The position numbers and the translations under genes were made by a program. From Pholiota molesta (taxonomy: Eukaryota > Basidiomycota > Agaricomycetes > Agaricales > Strophariaceae), in contig JACGCK010000256.1 of NCBI GenBank assembly GCA_014925825.1, positions 1 through 58,183 of the forward strand: 58,183 bases of DNA, read 5' to 3'. Position 1 is the stretch's first letter, and every line of letters starts with the position of its first letter. Below, one piece after another: positions 42,521 through 54,629 of this stretch. The notes under the pieces were generated by a model that did not search any database, was not told where the DNA came from, and saw only the letters and a list, made by a program, of their open reading frames with translations.

Positions 42521-43439
42521 TGACCCATACCACCACCATCACTCTCTTAGGCATGTGCTGGGGACGGGTGCCATTACTCGGCCCCCTCCCTATCGTCCGC
42601 CATGCTATAAGCACGGCGCGACCTGCGCACCAGCGACGGTGAGTGCCAGCAGCCACTCCTGAACCAGCCCCATCTCACCACCTTCGTTCTCGACAGCCGG
42701 AACCGCCGTGTCTCAACGGCGATGGCCACGTCAGCACCCACGATGGGGCGCAACGATACAACAAGCACGGGCGCAACGAGGACGGTACAAGCGCCAGCAC
42801 GACAAGCACGGGCACGACGAGCGTGAGCGCGGGCACAGGTACGACGCCAGTCAGTACTCTGCGCACGTCGTCGCTCGCTCACCGGTAGATCAGCGGCCCC
42901 GACAAGCGCGGGAAGACCGGTGACGGCGCTGGCCATGAGAACTGACGAGTGCCGCCGGTGCTGGCCCCCGTCGCGCACCCGTCGGGTGCTCCATTGACTC
43001 CAGACACCATCCCGCAACCATCCGACCTCAACCCGGCCCCCTACACTCTGTCTGACCCATGCTCCAGATCACGCCAGCACGACCCTATCAAGCGCGAGTG
43101 CGAATGTCGAACGCGGGCATGAGCACTGCGGACACAGCATGCAGAAGGGCACGACGGACACAGCGAGTACGTGCACACACCACCTCCCATATGCCCTTCT
43201 AATGCTACCCCCACATGCAGGAACCGCCATGCCTCAAGGGCGACGGCCACGTCTACACCGAGCATGGGCGCAACGAGCACGGCACAACCAGCATGACCAA
43301 CGCGAGCACGAGCGTGGGCACAGGTACGTCACCAGTATGTACACTGCCCACGTCATCGCTCGCTCACCGGTAGATCAGCGGCCCCGACGAGCAAGCGACA
43401 CCCGCGCGGGAAAGACCGGTGACGGCGCTCGTGACGAGA
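42521..43439. other. GC-rich low-complexity DNA with an internal duplication
   Basis: The segment GTCATCGCTCGCTCACCGGT with AGATCAGCGGCCCCGAC occurs at about 42865-42900 and 43350-43385, and GGAACCGCC.TG.CTCAA at 42700 and 43220, showing a roughly 500-bp tandem duplication. Repeats of GGGCACGA and GCGGGCAC give Arg/Ala/Ser-rich open frames in all directions. No gene is called. Confidence 0.55.
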
Positions 43440-44025
43440 GCTGACGAGCCCCAGCGCGGGCACGATGAGCGCGGGCACGAGTCCTGCGCAGGTATGTACT
43501 TCATCCCCCTGCCTCCATTATAGCTCGCTCATTGATAAATCAGCGTCCACGACGACAAAGCGACCGCTGTGGGAAGGCCGGTGACAGGCGATTGCAACGA
43601 GAGCAAGTGCAACGAGCGCGTGGGTAGGGCGGTAGCGGACGGTTGGACGAGCTAGCGCGACGGGCATGGCATGACGGGCACAAGCGCGACGAGACAGCGA
43701 GCGCGGGCACAGGCATGACGAGCACGTGTAATACACGCACGTCATGCGTGAACGCGGGCATGGGCTCGGCGGGCGCGAGCGCGTAACGAGCGGGGTGGAC
43801 GCTATATTTACTGTTGTTGTAGTCTTTATTTTTATAATATATTTATTTTGTTCACTTTATATATAACCGTGAGAATATGATGAAATGACCCTGAAAAGGA
43901 CAAGGACAGTGGTGGGCACCAACTAGAGAGGCTGACTGATGAGCAAAATATTCAAAGTCAGCTTAGAGGGGTGGCTGTGTAGGCTGAATTAGCAGCCTGG
44001 ATGCATGCAGCATTTGTGTAGACTC
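43440..44025 (-). repeat. right copy of an inverted repeat block (partner 26375-27000)
   Basis: Reverse complement matches 26375-27000 through AGCTGACTTTGAATATT, CTTTTCAGGGTCATTT, AATATTCTCACGGTTAT and the GCCCGCGCTCG-rich run. Confidence 0.6.
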
Positions 44026-44261
44026 ACAGGATTTCATATAGAATTTTAACGGACAAGGCTGGACTTTCCGCTTGCGGGCACTGCGCACGGCCATCGCTAC
44101 TAATTTGACCATTGACATGGCGTATTCGCCCACATCGACGACTGCTCTCGCTGACGCTGATGTTAATACGGCGCCATCGCTCCCATGCGACCATTATCGT
44201 GGAGACGTTCAGGGTGTATGATGTAGTAACAGGGTACGTGTTTTCTTTACTATGTAAATCT

Positions 44262-44600
44262 ATGTAATATTGACGCAACACCGAGCAGAGTCGCTCAATC
44301 ACGACGCTTCGGTCAAGCCCACCCTGCCAATCTTTTCGTCCGCTCCTCTGACAGGGGTCTCTGCAGCGGTATCCGCTCCATTGCGCTGATCAGGCCGTAC
44401 GTCGTGCACCGGACAACATGGAAGACTCCTCTCGCCAACCACGATACTCACGAGGCCGGCCGATCTCAACGTAGCTATCGCCGTCATCGGTGACAAGCCC
44501 AAGGCACGAAGAACGGACGCACGTCCTTGAGGCTTGCTGTGCTTGTGTACAACGCGGTCTGACCTGCAGAGGCAGTCGCAAAGCTGCGGCATCGCAAATG
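44262..44600 (+). repeat. dispersed repeat, second copy of 25391-25720
   Basis: Same orientation as the left copy, though the neighbouring block 43440-44025 is inverted relative to its partner. This shows that the two flanks of the Gypsy element are rearranged mosaics, not one clean inverted duplication. Confidence 0.55.
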
Positions 44601-45435
44601 ACCTCACCACGGAGCTCTCGTTGGCGCGCGCTCCTGTACCCGCAGCACGATCCACACAACGCCTGCATTTATGGAATAGCCCCAGCATGCACTAGTAGTA
44701 GCCAGCCTGATATATGACATGAGGCTAACTGCCCAACATGGGTCATACATGTATAGCGGATGCTTGCCCAAGGTCTCCTAGAGGGGCCGGCATTATGTGT
44801 GCCGGGGGTGGGTTGGTGCTTGTTGCTGGGGGCGGGATCAGTAAACATATGTAAACAATGCACAGAACAGCCTCCAAAGCAGTAAATTGGCCCCCGCTCG
44901 TCGTGGGCGGCCATTTTGGCCGCGGAGAGGGCGGGGAAATATTGAGGGGATTATTCTCGACCTATATTGGGTGTTTCCGCGCCCATAGAGGGCGGGCAAT
45001 GGGTGGATGCGGCGGGGTGCTTATGGATGACCTTTGATTATATTTAGCACTGTAGCTTTATTTAGAAGGGCGTCGTCATATTGATAGCGATCATGATCAA
45101 AATCTTATCATGATCATTGATCGCTTCCCCGGTTAATGGAATTGATCGCTTATCTTTGGCTTTCCGTCCCGGGGACTCCGGGCGCCCGCGGGGGGAATGG
45201 GACCAAAACACTCTATATGCCCCCCCGCGGCATGGCTTCCTCCTCTATGATGCTAACTCACTGGATAATCATTGTACGATACGTATTCTATGCTTGGGCG
45301 AAATTTCAGGCATCCTAGGCCACTGTAAGGGCTGGATGCGCCTTAATACTTATGGATGACGATGTTCGGATGTTCGGGGCAGCACGCTATATTTAGAATC
45401 CATCTACCTATGCTCCCGCTGTGCGTTCGGCCCTT
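44601..45435. other. noncoding, MITE remnants and a palindrome
   Basis: 44990-45045 and 45340-45370 carry the GGATGCGGCGG and CTTATGGATGAC end motif of the 27.6/40.7 kb block. An imperfect 39-bp palindrome lies at 45086-45124 (AGCGATCATGATCA / TGATCATTGATCGCT arms). No gene seen. Confidence 0.5.
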
Positions 45436-48400
45436 CTACGGCGCCATTACGGGCGTCTCAATCAAAGCCGTCTTGCCGTCGTCGTAACCCGCATGAAAAT
45501 CTGCATCGCCTTCGTCATAATCGTCCTCGTCCTCGTCAATGATTACATTTGAATCTGCGCTATTGCCCTCTAAGTCGGCGGGGGGAATATCTTCTTGCAG
45601 CGGCGACGCCCACAGCCGTCGGAAGTGAGCTGCGAGGCTTTCCTGCAGGCGTGCTTGAGACCGAGAGTAAGATGCAAGACCTTCCATCAAATCCTTTGTG
45701 ATGCCATCCCTGCCGTGTTCTCGAGCTCTCCACCACGTAGCCTTCCATTCGAGATACGCCAGGACTCGCCGCATTTCCTCCTTGAGGATCATGACTTCCT
45801 CGCGCCCTCGAGTGGCCCTTGCCCGGCTCCTAGCCCATTCTGAACGCAGGACGTCATCCTTGTCATCGTCTGACGCGGAGGACGGTGTGGTCAGCCAAAT
45901 CCAAGACAGAGTCCGGCGCGTTTCTCCAGTCCCATCGCGGCGGCGTCGAGTTTCGTCGAAGAGGGTGAATTCCTCACTATCTTCCAAGAGAACTCCCGTA
46001 GGCCCTTCTAATTGGTCATCCTCCAACACACCCCGACGTCCAACACGTTGGCGAAGACGATTTGGGTCCTGATATCCTCGAACGTCACCGTCTTCGAGAA
46101 CACGATACTTCGTCTCCCACTCTCCAGGACCTGTCAGAGCATATTTGGCAGTTCGAGCTTCTCTGTACTTCTCAGCGGAATACCTTGCCCTATCATGCAC
46201 GCGGTCAATGACTGCCCGTGATCGTGTCCCGTCTCTTTGTCCGCGAATGTTCTTATTCTTGAAAGCGATCATTCGGCTCTTGATTTTGAGAATTCTTTTG
46301 ACATTTTCTAGCGAGTCCGGCAGCTGCGCATCGCGAATTCTTTCCTCAATTGCTGGCAAGCCGGTGACGCAGATTCTTGACCGATGGGGCTCAGGCAACC
46401 GGGATGGAAGCCAAATGGCGGCATCCTCGGGATTGCTGGACCTTCTTTCCGAGGGAGGGTAGTCGGAGTGATACTGAAGGAGGCCGGGCACGTATATCGG
46501 AAGCAGCTGCTCCCAAGCGCGAATTCGGGAAATGAGAGCGTTTCGCTGCTCGGTCAGATCACCGCCCCTTCGCAGGGTTGGATTTACAGCTGTAGACTTC
46601 GCCAGGCGACGAATACGGCGCCTATAACAAATCAGTTGAGCTTTTGAAACGTGAACATAGGAACAGAACCTACTGGGTCTCTTCCAAATCCAAACCCATG
46701 TAAATGAACGCCGACGCCGTAGTAGCGTGTAAGAAGGTGCCACCGCTCTCCAAAAATTTTGCCTCCTCTTCAGCGAGGTCCTTCCTGACTTGGACTTCAG
46801 ATACATCTATCGTCATCTTTGAGTCTAGACGATACATTGACGTAGAACTATTGGCGTACCTGCTGTGTCCAACTGGTACGGATTCTTTTTCGTCTTCGGA
46901 AATTTATCCTCATCCCACTCTGTGCAGATTTTCTCCCAGCTTGTGACGAGATCCTTATCCAAGGACTCAGTTAGTCCTCGAAACCCCTCCACTTGCAAAT
47001 TACGCTCGCGGACGGCAGCCTTGTACCTTCGCAAGAGCGTAGACCCCATTGCCGTGTACTTCTCCCAGTTCCAAAAGCCAAAGTGGTCGTCTAGGACATC
47101 CTGTCGTGATCCTGGGCCTTGTGTTTTTGTGGAGTTTGCCAGCGCATTATGAGACGCCCACACACGTTCGACGCATTCGCAATCCGAATGACCGGAACCT
47201 TTGATAAAGTTGAGCGAAAAAACCTCATGGCCAACTGCCTTATGCATCGGCTCATGAAGCTTGGGGATAGCTGGTATGAACGTGACGTTATGTCGAGGTT
47301 TGATGTGCTCCGGCCAATCCTCGTTGATCCTTTTGGAGAGATTTATAAACCACTGACACATAATGTCGTAGCTAATGAGGACGAGATGGATCGCGACAAA
47401 CTGAAGCGTAGAGCCGAAGATGTAGTCCATGTTGGGGTATCTAAACCATACTCAGCATTCCTGAATCGATTTATAAAATGCTATAACATACCTTTCTCCC
47501 TTTTGCAAATTTCCAACGCCCAGAGGGAGGACCATTTCAGACCGCCCACAAACTGTGATGTTGGTGCCGGTATACCTCAGTCCAACTGAGGACTTCGTAT
47601 TCGATTTCGAAAGCGCCTGGAAGCCAACACAAGTACTAATCTGTAAGACGGAGAAAATGAGAGGATATTTCAAACAATCTGAAGAGAAGTCGTACATCTT
47701 CCTCGCTAGCTTTGCTCAGGACGTATGCTTCATAAGGCTTACGTGGCACCATATAAGCCCAGCCTATTCCCAATCCTGGATCTTGCGAGTAGTTCGACAC
47801 CAGCTGGTTCTTGAGGCGAAAGTTCGCATCCATGCAAATAAGCATCATATAAAGAAATCTTAATTTGATTAGCTGACGAAGCAAAGACAATATACCGAAC
47901 TCACCTACTTCATTTCATCAGGAGCGTTCTCCCATCCGCTCAAGAGGTTGATACCTGGATGCGGGCAAGACGGACATCTGACTGCTAGCTGGCCAGGCTG
48001 GATGCCAGCAACGCCGTTCGTCTCATGCTGTATGCCAGCCCACTTCAACATCTGAAGGTGTCGCCACTGCATTATCATTCGGAATAGCGCTCGGTATCGA
48101 GACTTTGGGGGGTCGATTCCAGTACTGTTCGTCGACTTTTCTAGGCATCGATAAAAGTCATAGGTTGACGCCTTGTTGATAGTGACAATTTGTGAAGGTG
48201 GCGCAGAAGTTCGAAAGTTGCGCAAGTCTTCACGGATATCTGCGAGGCGGGATAGAGGTGTCGGCGAAGTAGTTGAAGGTGGTGGGAATGGCGCGCTGGC
48301 ATCCGCAGTATTGAAGCGCAATGGAATGTATACCATTTGTATGGAGAACGAGCATATTGGCGTGGCATGGGACAGGGCTTTCGCAGAACATACTGGAATG

Positions 48401-49149
48401 GTTGAGCTGCACTGTGAGCCCGATGGTTTTGAGAGACGTCTTGTGAAATTCAGAGCCGCTCCACTTCTAGAAGAGGTAGATAAGTATCGAAACTTTCGAT
48501 GAAGCAAAAAAAACATGCCTGTATTCGATGGAAGGGGTGAAGTCTGTGTCGCTTAACACAGCACGAAGCGCAAAGAAGGTCTGGGAGGAAGCAGTCCATA
48601 CACCGATATTCAGGACCACCGGGCTTCTCGCTGCAACGGGCGACGCAGTCGGAGCAATCCTTTGCGGTACGAAAGTCCGCTCTTCCGGCCCAGCGAGCTA
48701 CCTCCTCCAGGTAGGCCCTGACGATGGAGGTTCATCCATACACGTGGGCCGTCTCTACAGAAAAGTCTTGTAAGTTAATGAAATGTGACTAGAGAGAACA
48801 ACCTTACAGAGACATTGGTCTTCTTTTTAGGAGCCGCTTCTTGTTCGGGCACCGGGAAATCATCCATGACTTCGCCATCGAGGACGGTATCATACATATC
48901 GGTACTAGGGTCAAGGGCATAGAGAGGATCATCGGGCGGAGACCAAGAGGTAGTGGCTTCCAGGAGCCCGCAGCTGAGTGTACATCTCTCTCGAGCCGCG
49001 TCGGGCGCAAGTCGTTGCCAAATCGCCGGCAGCGCTCCTTCACTTGCATGAACAACAGTGTAGTCGAAATCGGGCAAGAATGGGACTGCGTCGTGGTAAG
49101 CACCACCGGCTATTGTACGAGGGCGTTTAGGAGGTCGTTCTTCAGTCAT
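45436..49149 (-). pseudogene. KDZ-family DNA transposase with CxC2-like cysteine cluster
   Basis: The start at 49149 (MTEERPPKRPRTIAGGAYHD) leads to a Cys cluster (CSDCVARC, YRCMDCFLPDLLCASCC, HPFHRIQ), then VSLKTIGLTVQLNHS-type text, LLRRHLYPASQISVKTCATF, CPSCPHPGIN, MDANFRLKNQLVSNYSQDPG, ISTCVGFQALSKSNTK, GRSEMVLPLGVGNLQKGER, VLISYDIMCQWFINLSKR, FIPAIPKLHEPMHKAVGHE, DCECVERVWASHNALANSTK and GPGSRQDVLDDHFGFWNWEK, followed by a helical Arg-rich C-terminus to 45436. This order is that of the Kyakuja-Dileera-Zisupton transposases of mushrooms. Several introns interrupt it. Frame changes occur near 48690, 48300 and 48160, and an in-frame TGA lies just before the Cys cluster, so the gene as sequenced is broken. 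No terminal repeats of the element were identified. Confidence 0.85.
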
Positions 49150-49631
49150 AATAAGAGGCGTAGAAAGTAGCGACGTAGAGATAGGAGCAGCTAATGAGGA
49201 GAAGCAGAGGCAGCGCAGTTAGCCAATGGTAGCTTGGGGTCGACGGGCCGATGAGTTGAACGGTATGGAACACTGGCAAGAAGGAACCGAGGCGAGCGGC
49301 TGCTTACATAATTTCACACAAGTTCATGAACATAATTTCGGGGCAATTCACGTTGACAAGATATACAAAGGTAAGGCGTAGATACAGATAGTAGAAAATG
49401 TGCGCGAGTTAGACATGCATGAATCGAACATGATTTCCCTCCTTCGACACCAGCCCAACCTAATAAGAGATAGGCAGATTTGCCAAATCCTATGCATTGA
49501 TAGAATCCTCCCAGTTCGAAAGCTGCATGATTGCCAGAGTCGAGGAAGGCGTCCAGAGGAAGGGCCATCTCCTCGAGGAAACTTGTACGGCCATCTGCCT
49601 GCTTCAGGTTTGCCAGAAGGTGGGGCACGCT
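49150..49631. other. intergenic between KDZ transposase and kinase
   Basis: 482 bp that would include the 5' flank of the transposase gene and the 3' flank of the kinase gene. No other feature noticed. Confidence 0.4.
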
Positions 49632-52249
49632 TCACGCCGCGGGGGTGGCCGCCAGTGGCGGGGGCAGGGGTGGCGGGGCATACTTTGCTGGGGCTTCGTT
49701 AAGTGCTTTGGAAGCATTGAGCGCCTCTTCAAGGATATCTTTACACGCCTGGTGAGATTCTTCGCCTAAAAAAGGTGCGGACAATTGAGGCAATGTAGGC
49801 CATATGGCCGAGAAGAGACGACGAAGGTAGGGAGCGAGAGGTTTCCAGTAATCAGTGATGTGATTGGCAACCTCTGTGTCGAAGAACATCAAATCGAAAG
49901 TTTTGTCCTTAAAAAGCTGCTCTCGATCAATTTCGTTATACCACCGCGCAATCGGAACATGGTCAGTTGGCTGACGAGGAGCACCACAAGGGCCATTGGT
50001 GAAGGTCATAACTCCAAGGGCTACATGAAAGAGAGACTCAAGGTCCTGAGCCGGACCATGGGTATAATTTCCGGTGTTCTTTGGGTCCAGAGCGGCAACT
50101 GGCATGAAGGGAAGAGTTCCTGAAGGAGAGAAAATTCAATACGGACTCGGAGGACAGAACAACTCAGCAAAAGACGTACCGATGTTTTGTCCAAAAGCGT
50201 GTTCGTACGACGGGCATAGTCATAGTCGATGATGGTGCCAACAACTGGGATGTTTTCTTCCAAACCTGCCAACGGAGCTGGATAATCGACGAAGTCCCCA
50301 AGTTGCTGGCAATGTTCCGAGTAACTCGTGCGCCTTTCTTCAAACGACGGGGTTCGGGCCAGGTGCGCGATAAATTACTATGTTGTTATGCTCAAATCAC
50401 CATGTACATTTTGCATTAGTATGTAAATACTCGAGCCCTGCGAAAGTGATCGATTAAATAAATTACTTTTATATTGAAAACCAGACTTACATTTAACACG
50501 TCCAGGAGAACCTTGATAAACTCTTCGCGAGAGCGAAACGACGTTAACGGATCCCCAACAGGACCAGTCACTACCCGACGGTGACACGGCTAGGGGGTTT
50601 GGCGTCAGCTTTCCCCTTCGGGCATCAGTAGAGTCGCCTAGTTCCTCGCCCACAATAACCGAGCATGCATCGATGGTACGCCTTAGCATCGTCACTGGAA
50701 TCCGCCTGAGAACGCTGTTTATGTCTGAGAGGACAGTGATTTCTGAGATTCCGTGGTCCACGAGAAGCCAGGCATCCTTGAGGATGTGGTATTGCCCATC
50801 CTTGTTTTTACAAGAAACACGTGGGTACCACGACCAAAGAGAACGAGAGAAGCGTAAATGTGCTTTACGACGTCAAACTCCCGGTCTTGAACCTTGACCT
50901 TGGTAACGTTTCCAGAGAGGAGGTCGATTGCCATGGTGGTGTCCACGCCGAGTAACTCGGGTTTAGCATACGAAGGGCAAAACGATGCGGGCAAGGCTGA
51001 CGGAGGGTAGCTCGTGCAATCCATGAATGGAGTAGAGCAGACGCCAGATCGATCGATCAACATGAAACAAACTCCAACTGCTGGGCATTGCCCCGGAAAG
51101 CAAGACCAATTGCAAAGCGACGGAATGGCTGCGTTTCGAACATGAGGGATGCCTTCTCGAGAATCTGCGTCAGCATACTCTCCCGAGGAGCAGATGAGGA
51201 CACCTCCACAATTGCATCGATGTGGTGCCAACGAGGCCGAAGTTGGGCTTTCTGGAGGAAATGTCGGAGATTTCTGTTGACAAGGATGATGTCGGGTTTG
51301 CGGAAACGATAGGCACCACTGGGTCCTTTCAGATACGTTGCTATACTGAATGAACGTCTTGAGCACTTGGGACGACTAATCCTCCGTGGTTCACACCATT
51401 GTCGAGGACGCCTTCCTCAGTGTTGAGACTGCTGAGCTCGGAACTGTCGCTTCTGTCGCCTTCAACTTCCTCTCCTCCTCATGTATGAAGACGGGCTCCT
51501 CATGCGTGGAAATCGGCTCCTCCGCGTGGAAATCGGCTCCTCGTGCTGCTCGCTCTGGATAAGTTGGTGTTTGACTCCCAGTGTGTGCGCAAGGTGGTTG
51601 AGCCAGTCCTGAACGGCTTTCTCCGTCACATTGTCGGGTAGTGGGAGAACTTCTGCAACGACTGGTCCAACATTCAGTGACGTTGTCGAGGCAATGCTCG
51701 TCGAACGGCACAGGAAGCTCCGCGTCAGAAAACACCTCGGATCGTATCCAATCTAAGCTCGCCGCGTTGGTTGGGATCATGGTGTTAAGGAGGGAGTTTG
51801 CCGCGGTTGCATTGACCTGCTTGCGAAGTGGCTCCTGGGTTGTTGTCGACAACGGGACAGGTCCGTCGGATTCATCGCTCAAGGTGAGGAGGGGAATTTG
51901 GTTGCAATGTATGCCGGAAAACGTTCAGGTTGTAAACGTTGTAAGAAATGAAGGTATGGGAAGGTTGGATGAGTGTATCGGGCCTAGTGTCGAGTGCATT
52001 ATTACAGAGGCATCCGGCTGTATATCTCCTCTTGTGCATGTGGGTCAACGGCGCCTTCTTGGGCATGTTGGCGGGGTCAGCAAGATAAAAGATAGGACGA
52101 TGTGAGTCTACGTTGGAGTCGGCGTCTGAGTCGGTGCTGCGATCAACAAAGTAGTCAAGCTCGGCAGTGCTGAAGCAGGTAGTGTCGAAGAGAATTTCAG
52201 TTCTTCGAGAAGGGTCGTGAATTATAGACAGAGGCCAAGCAGACGGCAT
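49632..52249 (-). pseudogene. FunK1-type protein kinase, frame-broken
   Basis: FunK1 is a kinase family expanded in mushrooms. From 52249 (MPSAWPLSIIHDPSRRTE) the reading goes through a long N-terminal region (NVTEKAVQDWLNHLAHTLGV after a frame change), FIDRSGVCSTPF-type text as LIDRSGVCSTPFMDCT, LVLFGRGTHVFLVK, DAWLLVDHGISEITVLSDI, RRVVTGPVGDPLTSFRSR, LEYLHTNAK, the catalytic loop in the form VHGDLSIT (HGD in place of HRD), GTIIDYDYARRTN (DYD in place of DFG-type DFD), TLPFMPVAALDPKNTGNYTH and DLESLFHVALGVMTF. At least four frame changes are needed (near 51640, 50815, 50600 and 50380-50412). Two in the catalytic loop fit single missing bases. An 18-19 bp tandem repeat (GCGTGGAAATCGGCTCCTC) lies near 51510. 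Confidence 0.75.
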
Positions 52250-52771
52250 TGCTACGTGATTATGTTATTGCGTGAAGGTTTGAAGATAAGGTGTGTCTGA
52301 CTCACTGAGAATCCGTGTGAACGTAAATAAAAGAAAATATGACTCGAATTAGACTCGGAAACACTACAAGATGTCAACTAAGATTTTCTTCGCTGCCACC
52401 CAGACGAATCACATCTAACCGGGTCTCTCCACTAGGTAATAACATGCTCTGGTAATAACACTGCTCTTCGATTCTGTAATTTTCCAATTTATGAGTACCA
52501 TCGCTACCACCAGACTCGGACTGAATACGAGAGACATATATGACTTGCACTGAATGTCCCCTTGAAGGTACTTGAACGTCTATGTAAAGAGCTATGGATC
52601 GGGTTCGGAATAGGCTAAAGGAATAGTTAGGGAGAACAATGCCTGCCTGTCTTCAGCACGAAGAAGAATTTAGCCTTGTCCAAGGTTAATATTCAATAGG
52701 GAATACATGTGCATGATCCTACAAGATAACATAACTATGGCTCTGATTACGGTTACAACTTTGGAAGTATT
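52250..52771. other. intergenic, nothing recognised
   Basis: AT-rich flank between kinase start and oxygenase-like gene end. No repeats shared with the rest of the window were noticed. Confidence 0.4.
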
Positions 52772-54333
52772 CTAGCCCTCCATCCATCTTTGCGCTTTCT
52801 TCTGCTCTTCGACCTCCAACTGCTCCGGCGAAAGCTGGGAGTAATAGTCCTCCGCTTTCATAAAGCAGTTTGACACCCAACGGAATAGAGCACCAGCGGT
52901 GTAGAGCGCGAAGGGAGTACCGGCGCTCGTGGGAGCAATGGAGGTATTAGAATGTGAATAAGCGCAGACGCAAGGAGAATAGGGAACTGGAGGGAATTCA
53001 ACGACTAAGTGGCAGTCCCAAAGTATAGGTGGCCACCCTCCGTTGGATCAAAGGTGCCAAGCGCCCACACGGCGCACCATCCGAAAGTAGGTTGGCAAAA
53101 CCCTGTGCTTGTAGCATACTGTTTGAGGGCCAAAGTTGTAAGTGGCAGCGGAGAAAATGCACGAGCGAAAGACGGGCTTGAGAGCGGTGTCAGCTTCATA
53201 AAGAGGCGCATGTGGTCGACATAATAGTATATAGCTTAGGGCGCCAGTTGGCCATGCATGCTGAAAGAAACAGTGAGCGACTTTGCTGAATAATAAGTAG
53301 TTTGGCTTACCCGAAGCAAATGCGGCCATTCGCTTGAATGGCTCAAGTTCGTTTAGCTCCTCCAGGATTTTCTCGTCTGAGCACCGTTTGTCAATTGCAG
53401 GCTGCTTCTGGCCGCCCCATGCGAGACGCCGCACTGGAGGGCGTAAGTAGCCACGGCGGTGCTTACGCTTATCCGAGGGACGGGGCACTGCGAGCGCTTT
53501 TCTTCCAGAGCGGAAGCTGCTTGCTGGTGAAGCTGCGCCCAATTTCAACAGGAGGACAACCAGCGAGGACGGCAACCGTACGCTTAGATTTATCAGCAAT
53601 ACAAACTGGGGCCCTGTCCATTGGAATCAGCAGCTTTTGGAGAGCGTGGGCACGAAGACTTACCGGCCGTCCCATTTCTTCAGATGAAACTTGAATTTAG
53701 ACCCCTCCCCCACCAAACTGGTCAAGCGGTATGTCTTTTTGTGCCCGGAGCCGTCATTTTTTCCAACGAGGCCAGTGCTCTGAACGGCGGCATTTTCTGT
53801 GGCAATATTGGAGCACACGGGATCCAGGAGGTTAACGTACTTCTCTACAACCTTGTCGCGCACCTGATAGTGCCCAAAAGGAACTTCTTCCCGCTTCTCT
53901 TCCTATGTGCACGACTCGCAGCCTTTTTGGCGGCGCCGCGATCCCTGGCTTTCGTGGAGGGTGGGAGCGCTGTCTTTTTGGGCAGTGAGGGGCCTGTGAG
54001 GCTGTCGGAGGTCGGGACCGGTGGCTGATACGTTGGGGCGATTTGAGGAGATGGAGGCGGCGTCGGCTCAGGTGATGTTAGGGGGGACAGACTGAATAGG
54101 TCGCTGGAGCCAGAGCATACGGCAGAGTTCACAAGATCGACTTTGGCTTTGAGGCAGTCAGCCAAGTCGAAGTCGGCATTGGCCGCAACAAGAAACTCCT
54201 CAGGAGCATCTGCTTTAGTTTGGTGAGTATAGGCGAAAAAATGAGAGTATTGAAAGGGGTGCTTCGAGAGCAACAGATGCACCAGCGTATTCCCGGGCCC
54301 GAGTATTTCTAGGCATCTGCTGCTCTCTAACAA
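52772..54333 (-). pseudogene. 2OG-Fe(II) oxygenase-like protein resembling fungal TET/JBP genes, frame-broken
   Basis: Reading the minus strand: a Ser/Pro-rich N-terminal part (EEFLVAANADFDLADCLKAK, SLSPLTSPEPTPPPSPQ), a basic stretch (KKAASRAHRKRSGKK), KYVNLLDPVCSNIATENAA, LKKWDGRPVSLRAHALQK, HRRGYLRPP, then the core: FSAATYNFGPQTVCYKHR, FGWCAVWALGTFDPTEGGHL, DCHLVVEFPPV, YSHSNTSIAP and LYTAGALFRWVSNCF, ending with a charged helix and stop at 52774-52772. The spacing of His in KHR, the distal His in YSHSN and the beta-rich core suggests a double-stranded beta-helix 2OG oxygenase of the type found next to KDZ transposons. The Arg expected before the ALYTAG strand reads Pro, and the residue two after the first His falls in a frame break, so activity is doubtful. 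The start is uncertain. Confidence 0.6.
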
Positions 54334-54479
54334 AAAGGAGGTGAAAGGTAAAATAGGCGAAAAAATGAGAGTATTGAAAGGGGTGCTTCGAGAGCAACAG
54401 ATGCACCAGCGTATTCCCGGGCCCGAGTATTTCTAGGCATCTGCTGCTCTCTAATGGAAAGGAGTTGAAAGGTAAAATA
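54230..54479. repeat. 124-bp tandem duplication
   Basis: TAGGCGAAAAAATGAGAG begins at 54230 and again at 54354, and the two units differ at only a few bases near their right ends. It lies at the presumed 5' end of the oxygenase-like gene. 124 is not a multiple of three, so if it is coding it shifts frame. Confidence 0.85.
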
Positions 54480-54629
54480 AGACAATACCGTTTTGCGTAC
54501 GAGTCGGAGCCACACTGAGGACGAACTGACAAGGTTTTCGGAAACAGCTGTAACGAGGAGAGTCGCAAGGTGCTGCTGCTTGACCGTGCGTGGCAAGTGG
54601 CAATATTTGCAGGTCCCTTGATCAAACCC

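Noticed and set aside
47119..47589. Plus-strand open frames over the KDZ gene (for example 156 residues)
   Set aside because: Shadows of the minus-strand KDZ coding sequence, which has clear family motifs.
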